This document shows positions 22,631 through 31,904 of a stretch of DNA of 44,628 nucleotides, in pieces. Positions within the stretch are counted from its first letter, which is position 1. The number at the start of each line of letters is the position of its first letter. The stretch comes from Chromera velia (Eukaryota; Sar; Chromeraceae), in assembly GCA_018398765.1 (NCBI GenBank), contig JAHBMJ010000634.1, positions 1-44,628 on the forward strand, in the 5' to 3' direction. Position numbers and translations under genes: made by a program. The notes beneath the pieces were generated by a model. The model was not told where the DNA came from and made no database searches. It saw only the letters and a list, made by a program, of their open reading frames with translations.

Positions 22631-22843
22631 TAAAAAAAAAAAAGAAAGTTTCCAATTTTTTTTTTTTAATCAACTGAAAAGTATATATTATTAGTTTTCA
22701 ATGTAATACCCCGTACAACACTTTTGCAACACTTGAACAACAGTTGTTTACCTATTGAATGCCGACCATAATTAATAAATAAAAGAAAAAATCATTAAAA
22801 AAAAAAAATTCTGATCTTTTATTTTTATTCTTTTTATGTAGTG
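22631..22843 (+). repeat. Dispersed AT-rich repeat, copy 2
   Basis: Co-linear with 8598-8800. It lies just upstream of the LTR element insertion at 22920 and encodes nothing visible. Confidence 0.7.
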
Positions 22844-22919
22844 CGGTCTGAATATAGTGCAGAGTGTGAAGTTTCAACCATTGTGGGTCGATCTGAGTGA
22901 AAAGCAAGCAGAAGCATTT

Positions 22920-23182
22920 CGTAACGATGTGAGCGTCTGAGTGACAAGAAGTGGTTCCATGTGTCAGAATGGAATGAGCCGCGCGCATGCCGAGCCTAGC
23001 CGCATGCATGGCGTCGCGCCGTCTATGAGTCAATACACATGCAATGCAAGTCTATGCAGGTCAGTCAGTCTGAAAGCAATAGAGCATTGCTTTAGAGAGA
23101 AGTACGAACCTTGCATGACAGAACTTGAACTTACGACCTATGAGCTCCGTTATGCTAGCCAACTAACTGCCACTCTCCAACG
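22920..23182 (+). repeat. 5' LTR, 263 bp
   Basis: Begins CGTAACGATG and ends CTCTCCAACG. The usual TG...CA ends are replaced by CG...CG, with a minimal CGT/ACG inverted end. It differs from the 3' copy by G at 22992 where the 3' copy has A at 26148. Confidence 0.9.
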
Positions 23183-23200
23183 TGGTAGCAGAGTGGTCGA
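23183..23200 (+). other. Primer-binding site, initiator Met tRNA type
   Basis: TGGTAGCAGAGTGGTC abuts the 5' LTR with no spacer. Its first 11 bases complement the 3' end (...CTCTGCTACCA) of metazoan-type initiator Met tRNA. The same sequence with one change follows the LTR of the second copy at 43455. Confidence 0.82.
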
Positions 23201-23373
23201 CCCGCTCAGATAAGGTAGATTCGTTGACCGTCTTTGACTGGTCGAATGAAGGTGTTGTCGCATCGTTCTCAGTTGGCGATTCCCTGAAGAGCGACGCACA
23301 CAGCTACCCGAAAACATTCACAGGGACTTATTTCCCCGTGACAGGCTCCTTGCAGTTTCCTTTTCTTTGAAGA

Positions 23374-24879
23374 ATGTCCAATCGGATGGTCGTGATGTCT
23401 GTGACGGATCGTTTCAGTCATTTTGTTTCGCTTGTTGAAGACTTTTCGGAGAAGTATGCGAACGTGTCCCTCAAGGAGGTGCGGAAGAACGGTGAGGCCT
23501 TCTTGCACGAGAGTCAACAACTGGTGGAGAAGCTTTCAGAGGTGGTAGGGGGCTGCCAACCGGCCGCGCCCACCCTTGAAGAGGAAGGGAAGGGCGATGA
23601 AGCAAAACAACGTCTGACCGGAAAGAAGCCGAAAGCACGCAGGAGTCGAAGATTGACGGCAGCAGCTTGGGCCAACAAGCAAGCGGCAGAGAAGCCAATG
23701 GCATCACAGCAGCCATCACAGCAGTCACCTGGAGATCAAAAAGCCGCTTCTGTGGGGAAAGAGAAAGGGAGAGGGAGGAGAAAGCAGGAAGGGCGCATTT
23801 CATGGCGCCGTTTACCAGTAAGGTCAGAGGGTAAGAGTCGCAGTGCGGTCGCGCGATTGGGAGAAGGAGGAGGGCGACTGCAGTCAGAAGGGCGGGGGTT
23901 TGGGAACAGCATCCAAGGCTCTCGTATGAATGTTCCGAGCGCTGTCGCCATGAGACAGGCAGGATTTGAGCCGCATGATATTTTGAACGGCCGAGGTGAC
24001 AGTATGCGGTTGCGTGGCTCACCGCACGATGGCCTGGCGGGTGAGAACACTGTGAGAGCCAGATGGGGGAGTGTGTCCCCTGGCTTTGAGACGGAGGCAG
24101 GCGTTGTGTCTGGACAGGCAGTTGATGGAGAATTCGATTTTGGCGGGATGGATGGAGATGAGTTGATGGAAGAGGGCGGTGTTGATGTGATGGAAGAGGG
24201 AGGCACGTGGAAGGAGACGCCCCACACGACATTTGATTTTCCGGTTCCGTCTCCATCAGAAGAAGTGGTGCCGATGAGGCTCGGCTTAATCGAGCGGAGG
24301 CTATTCCCCGACGAGATTGGAGCTGGGTCGCAGTTCGGCCAGACAGAGGGTGGAGAGAGACGAGATGACTGTGCAGGGCGGTCAGACGTGGAAACAGCAC
24401 GCGAGACTGCTTTCAGGAAACACGGAGACGGGCGTGATTTAGTGAAGACAGGCAGAGCAGAAAGAAAGAAACAGAAGCGGCAGGAGAAGAAGGAGAGACA
24501 GAGACAAGAAAAACATGAAAGGGAGTTGAATTCATTGAGGGAAGAGAGGCAAGGGACGGTGGAAGTTGCGGTGTCGAGGCAAGCGAGACGAAAGCAGGAG
24601 AGGGAGGAGGTGAAGGAACGTGAAAAGGAGAGGGCAAAGGAGACGGAAAGAAAAAAGAAACGAACAGTTCAGCAGACGTCTGGTGGGCTTTGCAGACCAC
24701 CTCAGTACGACCCTCTCGTGCGAGAGTACTGGCGAGATCTTTCCTTTCGGGTGCGGACGTTGGGCGCGGATTTCGTACCAGAGATGACAGGGGTTGGCAC
24801 GGCTGACTGGCATGCCTTCTTAGCACGTTCTCGCCAAGGTGTTGAGCCGTTTGTCCCTCAGGTGTGGCACGGGGTGTGA
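23374..24879 (+). CDS. Single ORF of the LTR element, 501 aa, gag position, unrecognised
   Basis: A single uninterrupted frame starts 191 bp after the 5' LTR. Residues 1-65 are predicted to be helical (MSNRMVVMSVTDRFSHFVSL...). Residues 65-200 are very basic and Gln/Arg/Lys-rich. Residues 200-300 are acidic and Gly-rich, with the near-repeat ELMEEGGVD then VMEEGGTW. Residues 345-435 form a long Lys/Arg/Glu/Gln coiled-coil-like stretch. The C-terminus (PPQYDPLVREYWRDLSFRVR...WHAFLARSRQG) looks folded. I see no CCHC knuckle, protease or reverse transcriptase. Position alone suggests a Gag or nucleic-acid-binding packaging protein. The second copy (43646 on) has the same frame broken by two stops and a one-base deletion. 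The last 511 bp recur after the N at 25094. Confidence 0.75.
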   Translation: MSNRMVVMSVTDRFSHFVSLVEDFSEKYANVSLKEVRKNGEAFLHESQQLVEKLSEVVGGCQPAAPTLEEEGKGDEAKQRLTGKKPKARRSRRLTAAAWANKQAAEKPMASQQPSQQSPGDQKAASVGKEKGRGRRKQEGRISWRRLPVRSEGKSRSAVARLGEGGGRLQSEGRGFGNSIQGSRMNVPSAVAMRQAGFEPHDILNGRGDSMRLRGSPHDGLAGENTVRARWGSVSPGFETEAGVVSGQAVDGEFDFGGMDGDELMEEGGVDVMEEGGTWKETPHTTFDFPVPSPSEEVVPMRLGLIERRLFPDEIGAGSQFGQTEGGERRDDCAGRSDVETARETAFRKHGDGRDLVKTGRAERKKQKRQEKKERQRQEKHERELNSLREERQGTVEVAVSRQARRKQEREEVKEREKERAKETERKKKRTVQQTSGGLCRPPQYDPLVREYWRDLSFRVRTLGADFVPEMTGVGTADWHAFLARSRQGVEPFVPQVWHGV

Positions 24880-25093
24880 AAGAATTAGCATGGTACTACG
24901 GAGTTTGCGTTGTGTATAACGGTGTGTGAATTCGTTTGGCTTTAGAATTCTTTGGTTGTCTGAGCGGCTGTGCCTGTTCTGACAGCATCCGACGGCATTG
25001 ACGTTGGAAGTTGTTCATTTGTTGTTAGCTCTTGGTTGGTTCTTTTGCCTCGCTTGTCTGTTTGTTGCAAGCTTGTTCGTAAATGTGAGCCAG

Positions 25094-25819
25094 NCTGTGC
25101 AGGGCGGTCAGACGTGGAAACAGCACGCGAGACTGCTTTCAGGAAACACGGAGACGGGCGTGATTTAGTGAAGACAGGCAGAGCAGAAAGAAAGAAACAG
25201 AAGCGGCAGGAGAAGAAGGAGAGACAGAGACAAGAAAAACATGAAAGGGAGTTGAATTCATTGAGGGAAGAGAGGCAAGGGACGGTGGAAGTTGCGGTGT
25301 CGAGGCAAGCGAGACGAAAGCAGGAGAGGGAGGAGGTGAAGGAACGTGAAAAGGAGAGGGCAAAGGAGACGGAAAGAAAAAAGAAACGAACAGTTCAGCA
25401 GACGTCTGGTGGGCTTTGCAGACCACCTCAGTACGACCCTCTCGTGCGAGAGTACTGGCGAGATCTTTCCTTTCGGGTGCGGACGTTGGGCGCGGATTTC
25501 GTACCAGAGATGACAGGGGTTGGCACGGCTGACTGGCATGCCTTCTTAGCACGTTCTCGCCAAGGTGTTGAGCCGTTTGTCCCTCAGGTGTGGCACGGGG
25601 TGTGAAAGAATTAGCATGGTACTACGGAGTTTGCGTTGTGTATAACGGTGTGTGAATTCGTTTGGCTTTAGAATTCTTTGGTTGTCTGAGCGGCTGTGCC
25701 TGTTCTGACAGCATCCGACGGCATTGACGTTGGAAGTTGTTCATTTGTTGTTAGCTCTTGGTTGGTTCTTTTGCCTCGCTTGTCTGTTTGTTGCAAGCTT
25801 GTTCGTAAATGTGAGCCAG
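25094..25819 (+). other. N followed by an exact 725-bp duplicate of 24369-25093 (probable assembly artefact)
   Basis: 25095-25819 repeats 24369-25093 at a constant offset of 726 without a difference I could find; the N sits exactly between the two. The duplicate carries the C-terminal 169 or so codons of the 501-aa ORF and its 3' flank. It should not be annotated as a second gene. Confidence 0.88.
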
Positions 25820-26059
25820 ATTTTTTTTTCTTTGGTCTACCGTGGAGTGTGTCACCGACCGCGTGTGGATGCGGTCTAGGAGGGGGAGGTGGCACGGTGT
25901 AGGGAAGAGTGAGACGACGTGATTGAATCAGATTTAAGACGGCATCACTGTATGACTCGGTCTGAATGGACAAATGAATAAATGGAAAAAATTCGTTTCT
26001 AGATCGATGCTTTCAGCTTGTTTGTTGTTCTTTTTCTTCGGCCAGCGTAGACGTGGCCT

Positions 26060-26075
26060 GGAGGGAGTGGTGGTA
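26060..26075 (+). other. Polypurine tract before the 3' LTR
   Basis: GGAGGGAGTGGTGG ends three bases before the LTR, where plus-strand priming occurs in LTR retroelements. It contains two T interruptions. Confidence 0.6.
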
Positions 26076-26338
26076 CGTAACGATGTGAGCGTCTGAGTGA
26101 CAAGAAGTGGTTCCATGTGTCAGAATGGAATGAGCCGCGCGCATGCCAAGCCTAGCCGCATGCATGGCGTCGCGCCGTCTATGAGTCAATACACATGCAA
26201 TGCAAGTCTATGCAGGTCAGTCAGTCTGAAAGCAATAGAGCATTGCTTTAGAGAGAAGTACGAACCTTGCATGACAGAACTTGAACTTACGACCTATGAG
26301 CTCCGTTATGCTAGCCAACTAACTGCCACTCTCCAACG
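26076..26338 (+). repeat. 3' LTR, 263 bp
   Basis: Same length and ends as the 5' copy, with one base difference, and followed directly by the CATTT target duplication. Confidence 0.9.
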
Positions 26339-26343
26339 CATTT

Positions 26344-28379
26344 ATTCCGCCGTTCCTAGTGTCATTCAGAGTTGATCCAGCCGTAGCCCCCGCGCCCGCA
26401 CATGCGTAACGCAGTGTGACCGAGATGTCTGGCTGGGGTATGCCGGAACCACTGTGTGGGACGATGTGGGATGCACCCTCCTGCGCCCCACAACATTGAT
26501 CACAGCGGCATGCAACACAAAGCCTAACTCCTATAGCTAAACTCTAGAGAACAGTTTCAAACATATATATATAGTGGGACACGCTAGGGGATATTTGACT
26601 ACTTAGCAAATGCCGAAGAAGACATTCGGATGGAGGAGCGTCAAGTATGAGGTCACATGAGAGAGAAAGCTAGCAGTGACTCCCAGTGAGAGCAGTAAGC
26701 AGGACAGAAGGGAGAGACGAAAGACGCATAGGCCAGATGCTAGGAACAAACTTTAAGTCAATGCCCCAAACTAGTATAAGCTATCATATATCTAACCTTT
26801 ATACTTATGCATATCATCGATTATGATCATTGATTTTAATTATAAAAAAATATCTAAAAAAATATATTGCAAAAACTATAGTGCAAAAATCTTTCCCAAT
26901 TTAAAATCAGTCTACAAATCAATGAGAGTCACACCAACTTTTTATTGTTTTGTATCAATCAAATTCAATTAATTATCAATTTATTTAGGATGCCAGTGAA
27001 TGTATGTTGGAGGAACGTACACAAGCTTTAGCTATATAAAGCTTTGGCCTATACTCTAACATATCTCAGCAAACACTGACGTACAGCAGTTTTACAACTT
27101 GCTAGACAACTTGTTATGACTAGTGTTTAACATGCTAGTTATTATGGATGGTGCATACGTATACCACTGTATAGCGCCTTGATGGTGGTAATTTTCGTGG
27201 ATCGAATTCGGTGCCTTCTATCATGGCATTACCCAGGGCATTACGTGTAAGTTATATAGCGAACAGGATGCAGTTCAAGCAAGGCCTATCAAGTCCTCCT
27301 CGATTAGCCTCCTCCAGACAGACGCAGAAAGCCTGAGAGAGGTCATTGAATACTTTGAATTCAGATCGAAAAGTCTGCATGCCAGTGTGTGAATTTTCAG
27401 TGACACAAATCTCAAAGAAAACGATTGATCAAACAAATCGATCGATCGTAAGTGGAGTGAGCGAAGGCCCCCGCTAACTTGTGGAATGACTGAGCGTGTG
27501 AGAAAAAAAACTGCTGCATTGATCACTCTGATCCACAAAAACATATAGGTGTGCCCCCGGTTTTCACTTGAGCGGGGTGTGTTCCAACTTCTTTACATGT
27601 GCTCTACGTGCTTATTTGTAGCGGCATAGAAAGCGATGTAAAGAAAAAGGAGAGACAGAACACGGGGAAGGGGGGAGGAGGAATTGGGGCCTATTTGAGA
27701 AAAAGACTCCCGTGTTTCGCGCTCGTCTACAGCATCCCTCTGATCCCCAAACCTCTCCACTGCACTCCTCTCTCGTCTATTGAATCAGTGAATTGTGTCT
27801 AGTAAAGGTCTGTGTGTCTGTCTGAATGAAGTCGTCTGTGCATGTTGGCTGCATGGCTGTCTGTCGGAGGGAAACAGCAGAACAGATTGTCTGAGAGAGC
27901 TATGCACCCTCCCCTTCCCATCTTGTACTACAGGGAGACAGCTAGAAGCCTGCCTCCCTATGGGTCCTCATTGACACTCATCCGAAGCTGACTTGCCCAG
28001 AACCTAGCCCAGAACTGCCACGAAGCTCTGCGCTGTCGTGTCGTCACCCACATGCAGAGCCAGGAAGGCAGGCACAGACACCAGCATCATCTTTGTCAAC
28101 AGTTCCCAAGGCAGAAAAAGAAAAATGCTTTCCTTCCTCCTCTGACTTCATCCCTCACATCCCCTCCCCCTCTCCCCCCCACCCCCTTCAGGTTCTGTGT
28201 CACGAACTCTATCTTAGTCTCCCCCTCTCTGACCTTTTCCTTTTTCTTCTGCCACCGGTTTCGAGCTAGGGACGAGACTTAGCCGGATCGATCGGATTCC
28301 GCACTCGCAGGGCCTGCATCATGCCGCTGCCTTGATTTGCCGCACCTCTCTCAGCAGCAGGTACGCAGACCACAGTGCC
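26344..28379. other. Intergenic, AT-rich then low-complexity; no supportable gene
   Basis: 26520-27050 is AT-rich with poly-A/T tracts. 27275-27800 contains only short open frames without domains. The right end holds a partial duplicate of the 3' end of the adjacent minus-strand gene (28110-28252). Confidence 0.5.
28110..28252 (-). repeat. Diverged duplicate of the 3' coding end of the 555-aa gene
   Basis: On the minus strand this stretch reads ...KSEEEGKHFSFSAL, closely matching ...TSEERGKPFSFSALA encoded at 28389-28549. The flanking pyrimidine-rich blocks also match. It lies about 280 bp beyond its parent, in the same orientation: a small tandem duplication of the gene's tail. It could also serve as an alternative last exon. 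Confidence 0.6.
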
Positions 28380-30681
28380 CTAGGCCAGGGCAGAAAAGGA
28401 AAATGGCTTTCCCCTCTCCTCTGACGTCATCCCCTCTCCTTCTTCCTCCTTCACTTTCACTGCCCCCTCCCCCTCTTCCTCCTTCACTTTCTGTGCTACC
28501 AATTCCGTCTGAATCACCACGTCTCTGTCCTTTTCTTTTTCCGTTTCCTTCTCGTGCTTGCTACCCCCGAGACCAACCAACTTGGACAGCTGCGGAGACG
28601 CCTGATCGAAAACGAGGAGTCTGTCCACTCTGTTCCTAGCTCTGTTCGCAGTGGAGGAGGAAGAAGAGGCGGCCAACTCGGACCCCAAGGGGCCCCATGC
28701 GGGACAGAGGTTGTGAGACTGCAGGGACATAGAAGAGCTGTGCGCGTATGGGTGGGGGTGATGGAGAGACCTTGAAGGAGACGGCAACCCAGCGGCGGTG
28801 AGAGTCCTGCCCCTCCGCCCCCCGCTGATGTTCTGTGTGTCACGAGGGGAGACTCGATTGGGGGCTTGAACGCGTTGAGGGTCTGACTTGACAATATGTT
28901 GACGGGTGTTGAAAACCTTCCTTTGTTGTCTTTCTCTGAGACTCTCTCCTTCTTCTTCGTCAGAAGAAATGGACAGCATCAGGGGAACCTCTGTCTCTCC
29001 GCTTGGGGGAGCCTCAGGTGGTGGAGGGAAGTACGACTCGGGCGCAGGAAGTGAACGTCTCAGAACCCCTGTGCCCTTGTTTCCGCGCAGCCCGAGTTTT
29101 CTGTACAGTTCCTCCCTCCTTTTGACACCCTCTTCGGTATTGAAGTTTTGTCGCTCCGTCACTGTCATCTCCCTGTTCATATCTGTGGGAAGCATTCGAC
29201 TCAGGGAGGCGGCCTTCAGAATCGGCTGCAGTGGGGCAGGCTGAAACCCGGGGAACGTTACCGTGGAAAAAAGGACGTCTGCCGTGCCACTTCCTATCTC
29301 ATACCAGCGCTCGTGAATTTCTCCGAATTTGATTTTCTTCTTCTGCCCCCGCATGCCGAGACCCCCATCATGTCCTCTGTGGGTGGTGGGAGGGATCCTG
29401 TTTTGCTTCACCGACTCGGCAACAGACAAAACCTGCTGCTGCTGCTGTTGGTGCTGAGGATTCACACCCGTGCTCAAAGGACAGACTGCAAGAGAATCAT
29501 GCGATGAAAACCCTGGAGGGGGAGGCACATGGCTTGCCTGGCTTGCCTGTGCACTGCACGCTGCAGCACAGGGAGTGGGAGAAGCGTGCTCGTTTCCATG
29601 CGTACCCGTCTCTGGGAGTCCAGTGACAGACCACCACACTGAGTCAGACCCTGCTGCTGGTGTGGCCACAGAGGGAAGAGGCAAGTGGGGAGACGGGGAG
29701 ATTGCTGTCTGGTGCGCTGCCTGGGCAGAGGAACCGAAAACATCCCCGGGATAGCCTTTCTCCTTCTCCTTTTTCTTCTTCTTCTTCCTCTCACTGGAAG
29801 GTGACCCATGTGGTAGCTCATCGCTGCACGCAACATAAAGGGTTACGCGCAGTGAGCAAAGAATCTGCGTATCTAGCCTCTCTACCCCCTTCTCTACCTG
29901 GTCTCTCTGACGTATCCCTTTCTAACACTTTGCTTCTTCCTTCTACACTAAAGTCCTAGATTTAGCTTTAGCCTCCAGTCTGTCTCCTATCTTACCCAGC
30001 GTCCTCACTCATAGCCTCACTCAAGTCGACTCAACTATCTTCCTTTCAGCACACTAATCTATCACACACTATCTGTTAGCCTGTACACTACCCTCCGGAC
30101 CCCCCTGCTCCCTTATTCCTATCTAGCCTTGACTGCCGGTTTCTGCTTCCTCGGATTCCAACACTGGTTGGTCCCGTGTTTGACTAATCTCCCTGATCAG
30201 TGAATACACACCGGCAGAGTTTCTTTGATCTAGCATTGGAGAACCCCAATGAAGGCTTACTAACTCCCTGGTTGTACCAGAAGGCTTCCAGACCCCCACT
30301 TTGGCAAACCAACAAATCCGATGCGAGGTACCAAAGACGAAACGCGACGAGATAGTGACGGAGCTGAATGGATAGTTTGGTTACCCTCTAAAAGCAACAG
30401 ATGAAAGCCGTCAGTCATTTCGCAAATCTGTGCACCCAGCCTGACACAAAGTCTGACCTGAAGTCCAGAAAGCTCCCGTCCCTCAAGTATTGCGTGTGTC
30501 GTTCTCCGGCATGAGGTGGGGGTGGATGAACGGGGGGGATGGAGATATGAGGAGGGGGGGGAAACATCCGGGGAGACGTTATGAGGTGACCTGGTGTTCC
30601 CATTGGGGATGTTTCAGTCCCCTCTTCATTGCTCAACGCAACCCGTTGACCAACATTGAAAGTCTTTTTTGCAGAGGACAT
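28380..30681 (-). CDS. Two-exon gene, 555-aa unrecognised nuclear-type protein
   Basis: Exon 1 is 30681-30458 and exon 2 is 29823-28380. The donor CAG|GTCAGA and acceptor GTGCAG join in matching phase (LDF-S-DELPHGS), which makes one open frame of 555 codons. The start is the ATG of MSSAKKTFNVGQRVAL. Exon 1 encodes a Pro-rich stretch. Exon 2 begins with a Lys/Arg cluster suggestive of a nuclear localisation signal, then a polyQ run (QHQQQQQQ). A block resembling a folded segment follows (KKKIKFGEIHERWYEIGSG). Next come a Pro-rich segment, an acidic patch (SSDEEEGES), and two near-identical repeats KVKEEEGEG, each containing the SUMO-type pattern VKEE. I recognise no family. A nuclear or RNA-related role is only inferred from composition. 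Confidence 0.65.
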
Positions 30682-31896
30682 ACTGGCTCTGTGAGCAGGT
30701 TAACGGGTACAGTGAGGGGTGAAGCCCTCAAAAGATCTTCAAGCGAAATGTATCGCACAAGCTAAAACCGAAAGCACGCCGTCACACGTCCTCAGGCAGC
30801 CAACAACACAGAGACCAGTGCGATGGAGACGAAAGCAGGCGGATTGAACGTGCCTGCGAGTACACAGGAAGAAACTTGATGAAAAATTGCTTCCGCCCAC
30901 AAGACGAAACACCCTGAAAGATCGACAGATTTAATGATTGATGCCTTCTCGAGCTCTGATCGAAGACACAGAGGGGCTGGATAAATGAAAGATGGATGCT
31001 AGATGCGCGACCGTGGTGTCTGTCACCCCAGCTGTGCAGCTCTTGGCACTGCACAACACACTGACAGTCACATTCAGTCTCCACATAGTCACCACTGTCT
31101 GGCAAGTCTGGCAGGTCGACCCGAAAAATGTATATACGTATATATATATATACGCGGGATCCCCTGCATATATATGTAAATGCATGCATTCATTCATATA
31201 TATATATATATATATATAGTGTTTTTTTTTTTTTCGAAAACAAAAAATACATGCAATTAATTTCCTGGCTTCGCGCGTTTGGCGCGTGCATGGCTGCTCT
31301 GCGCGCGCGTGTCAGGTTTTTGTGCCATATCAATATGCCGCTGGAGCGTTTTGATGGCACGTTTAGGTTTAGGCCTGTTTTTCCCATTGACGCAAGTCTG
31401 CATGCTTGTGCGGGTTTTTTGTCCAGGACCTCACTAGATAATGCCACAAAACAGACCAACACTAACTATGCATAGTAGTGCAGGGGCTGGCCATGTTTGG
31501 TGTACCCGGCGCATGGGCTCACCCCAACTAAACTATAAACTATATTTATGTCTGGAGACGGTCATGCAAGTGTGGTTGAGGTACGACAACGGTAGCCAGA
31601 CACGAAACCCATTAGATCTGAGCATCCGCAATTTTGTATCACTTTTTTACCCAAGGCATTCGTGTTTGACAAACATTTTTTTTACCTTAAAAAATGGTAC
31701 TTCCAAGGTAGAAAATTGTAGCACTCCAACCCCTGTTTATCCCTCTTTCCCTGAGTAACTCTTCTAGCAGACACGATCAGCTCTCGAAAGCATAATTATG
31801 TCATGTATCAATCTAGATATCAACTATACTCTATACTAGAGTCTATATAATAAATATATACATATTAATTTGAATAATTCATTTTCTGATCAGTAT
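30682..31896. other. Intergenic; AT microsatellites; no supportable gene
   Basis: 30682-31120 is the 5' flank of the 555-aa gene. 31126-31218 holds TATA/ATAC repeats. The remainder has only short open frames with no domain. Confidence 0.5.
31126..31218. repeat. (TA)n-rich microsatellite pair
   Basis: Runs of TA and ATAC units at 31131-31153 and 31195-31218 are separated by TGCATGCATTCATTC-type sequence. Confidence 0.85.
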
Positions 31897-31904
31897 ACAT
31901 ATAG

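Larger units (their letters stand above)
22920..26338 (+). mobile_element. Complete LTR retroelement with one ORF and no polymerase (non-autonomous)
   Basis: Two 263-bp direct repeats (22920-23182 and 26076-26338) bound the element and differ at a single base by my comparison. The insertion is flanked by the 5-mer CATTT on both sides (22915-22919 and 26339-26343). Directly inside the 5' repeat lies TGGTAGCAGAG, a primer site matching the 3' end of the metazoan-type initiator Met tRNA. Directly before the 3' repeat is a purine tract. Between them is one long intact ORF and no protease, integrase or reverse transcriptase. The 725-bp duplication around the N at 25094 is probably an assembly artefact, so the true length would be about 2.69 kb. 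Near-identical LTRs and an intact ORF suggest recent insertion, with enzymes supplied by an autonomous relative. Confidence 0.88.

Noticed and set aside
23183-23250. tRNA-like or SINE-like pol III boxes (TAGCAGAGTGG resembles an A box)
   Set aside because: The sequence sits exactly at the inner edge of a 263-bp LTR, so it is better explained as the primer-binding site. There is no cloverleaf and only a poor B box.
23471-24400. Long antisense open frame (309 codons) over the LTR element ORF
   Set aside because: A shadow of the sense ORF created by its codon bias; no domain and no independent signals.
24970-25605. A second, partial gene for the Lys/Arg-rich coiled-coil protein
   Set aside because: It lies in the exact duplicate after the N and is probably an assembly artefact.
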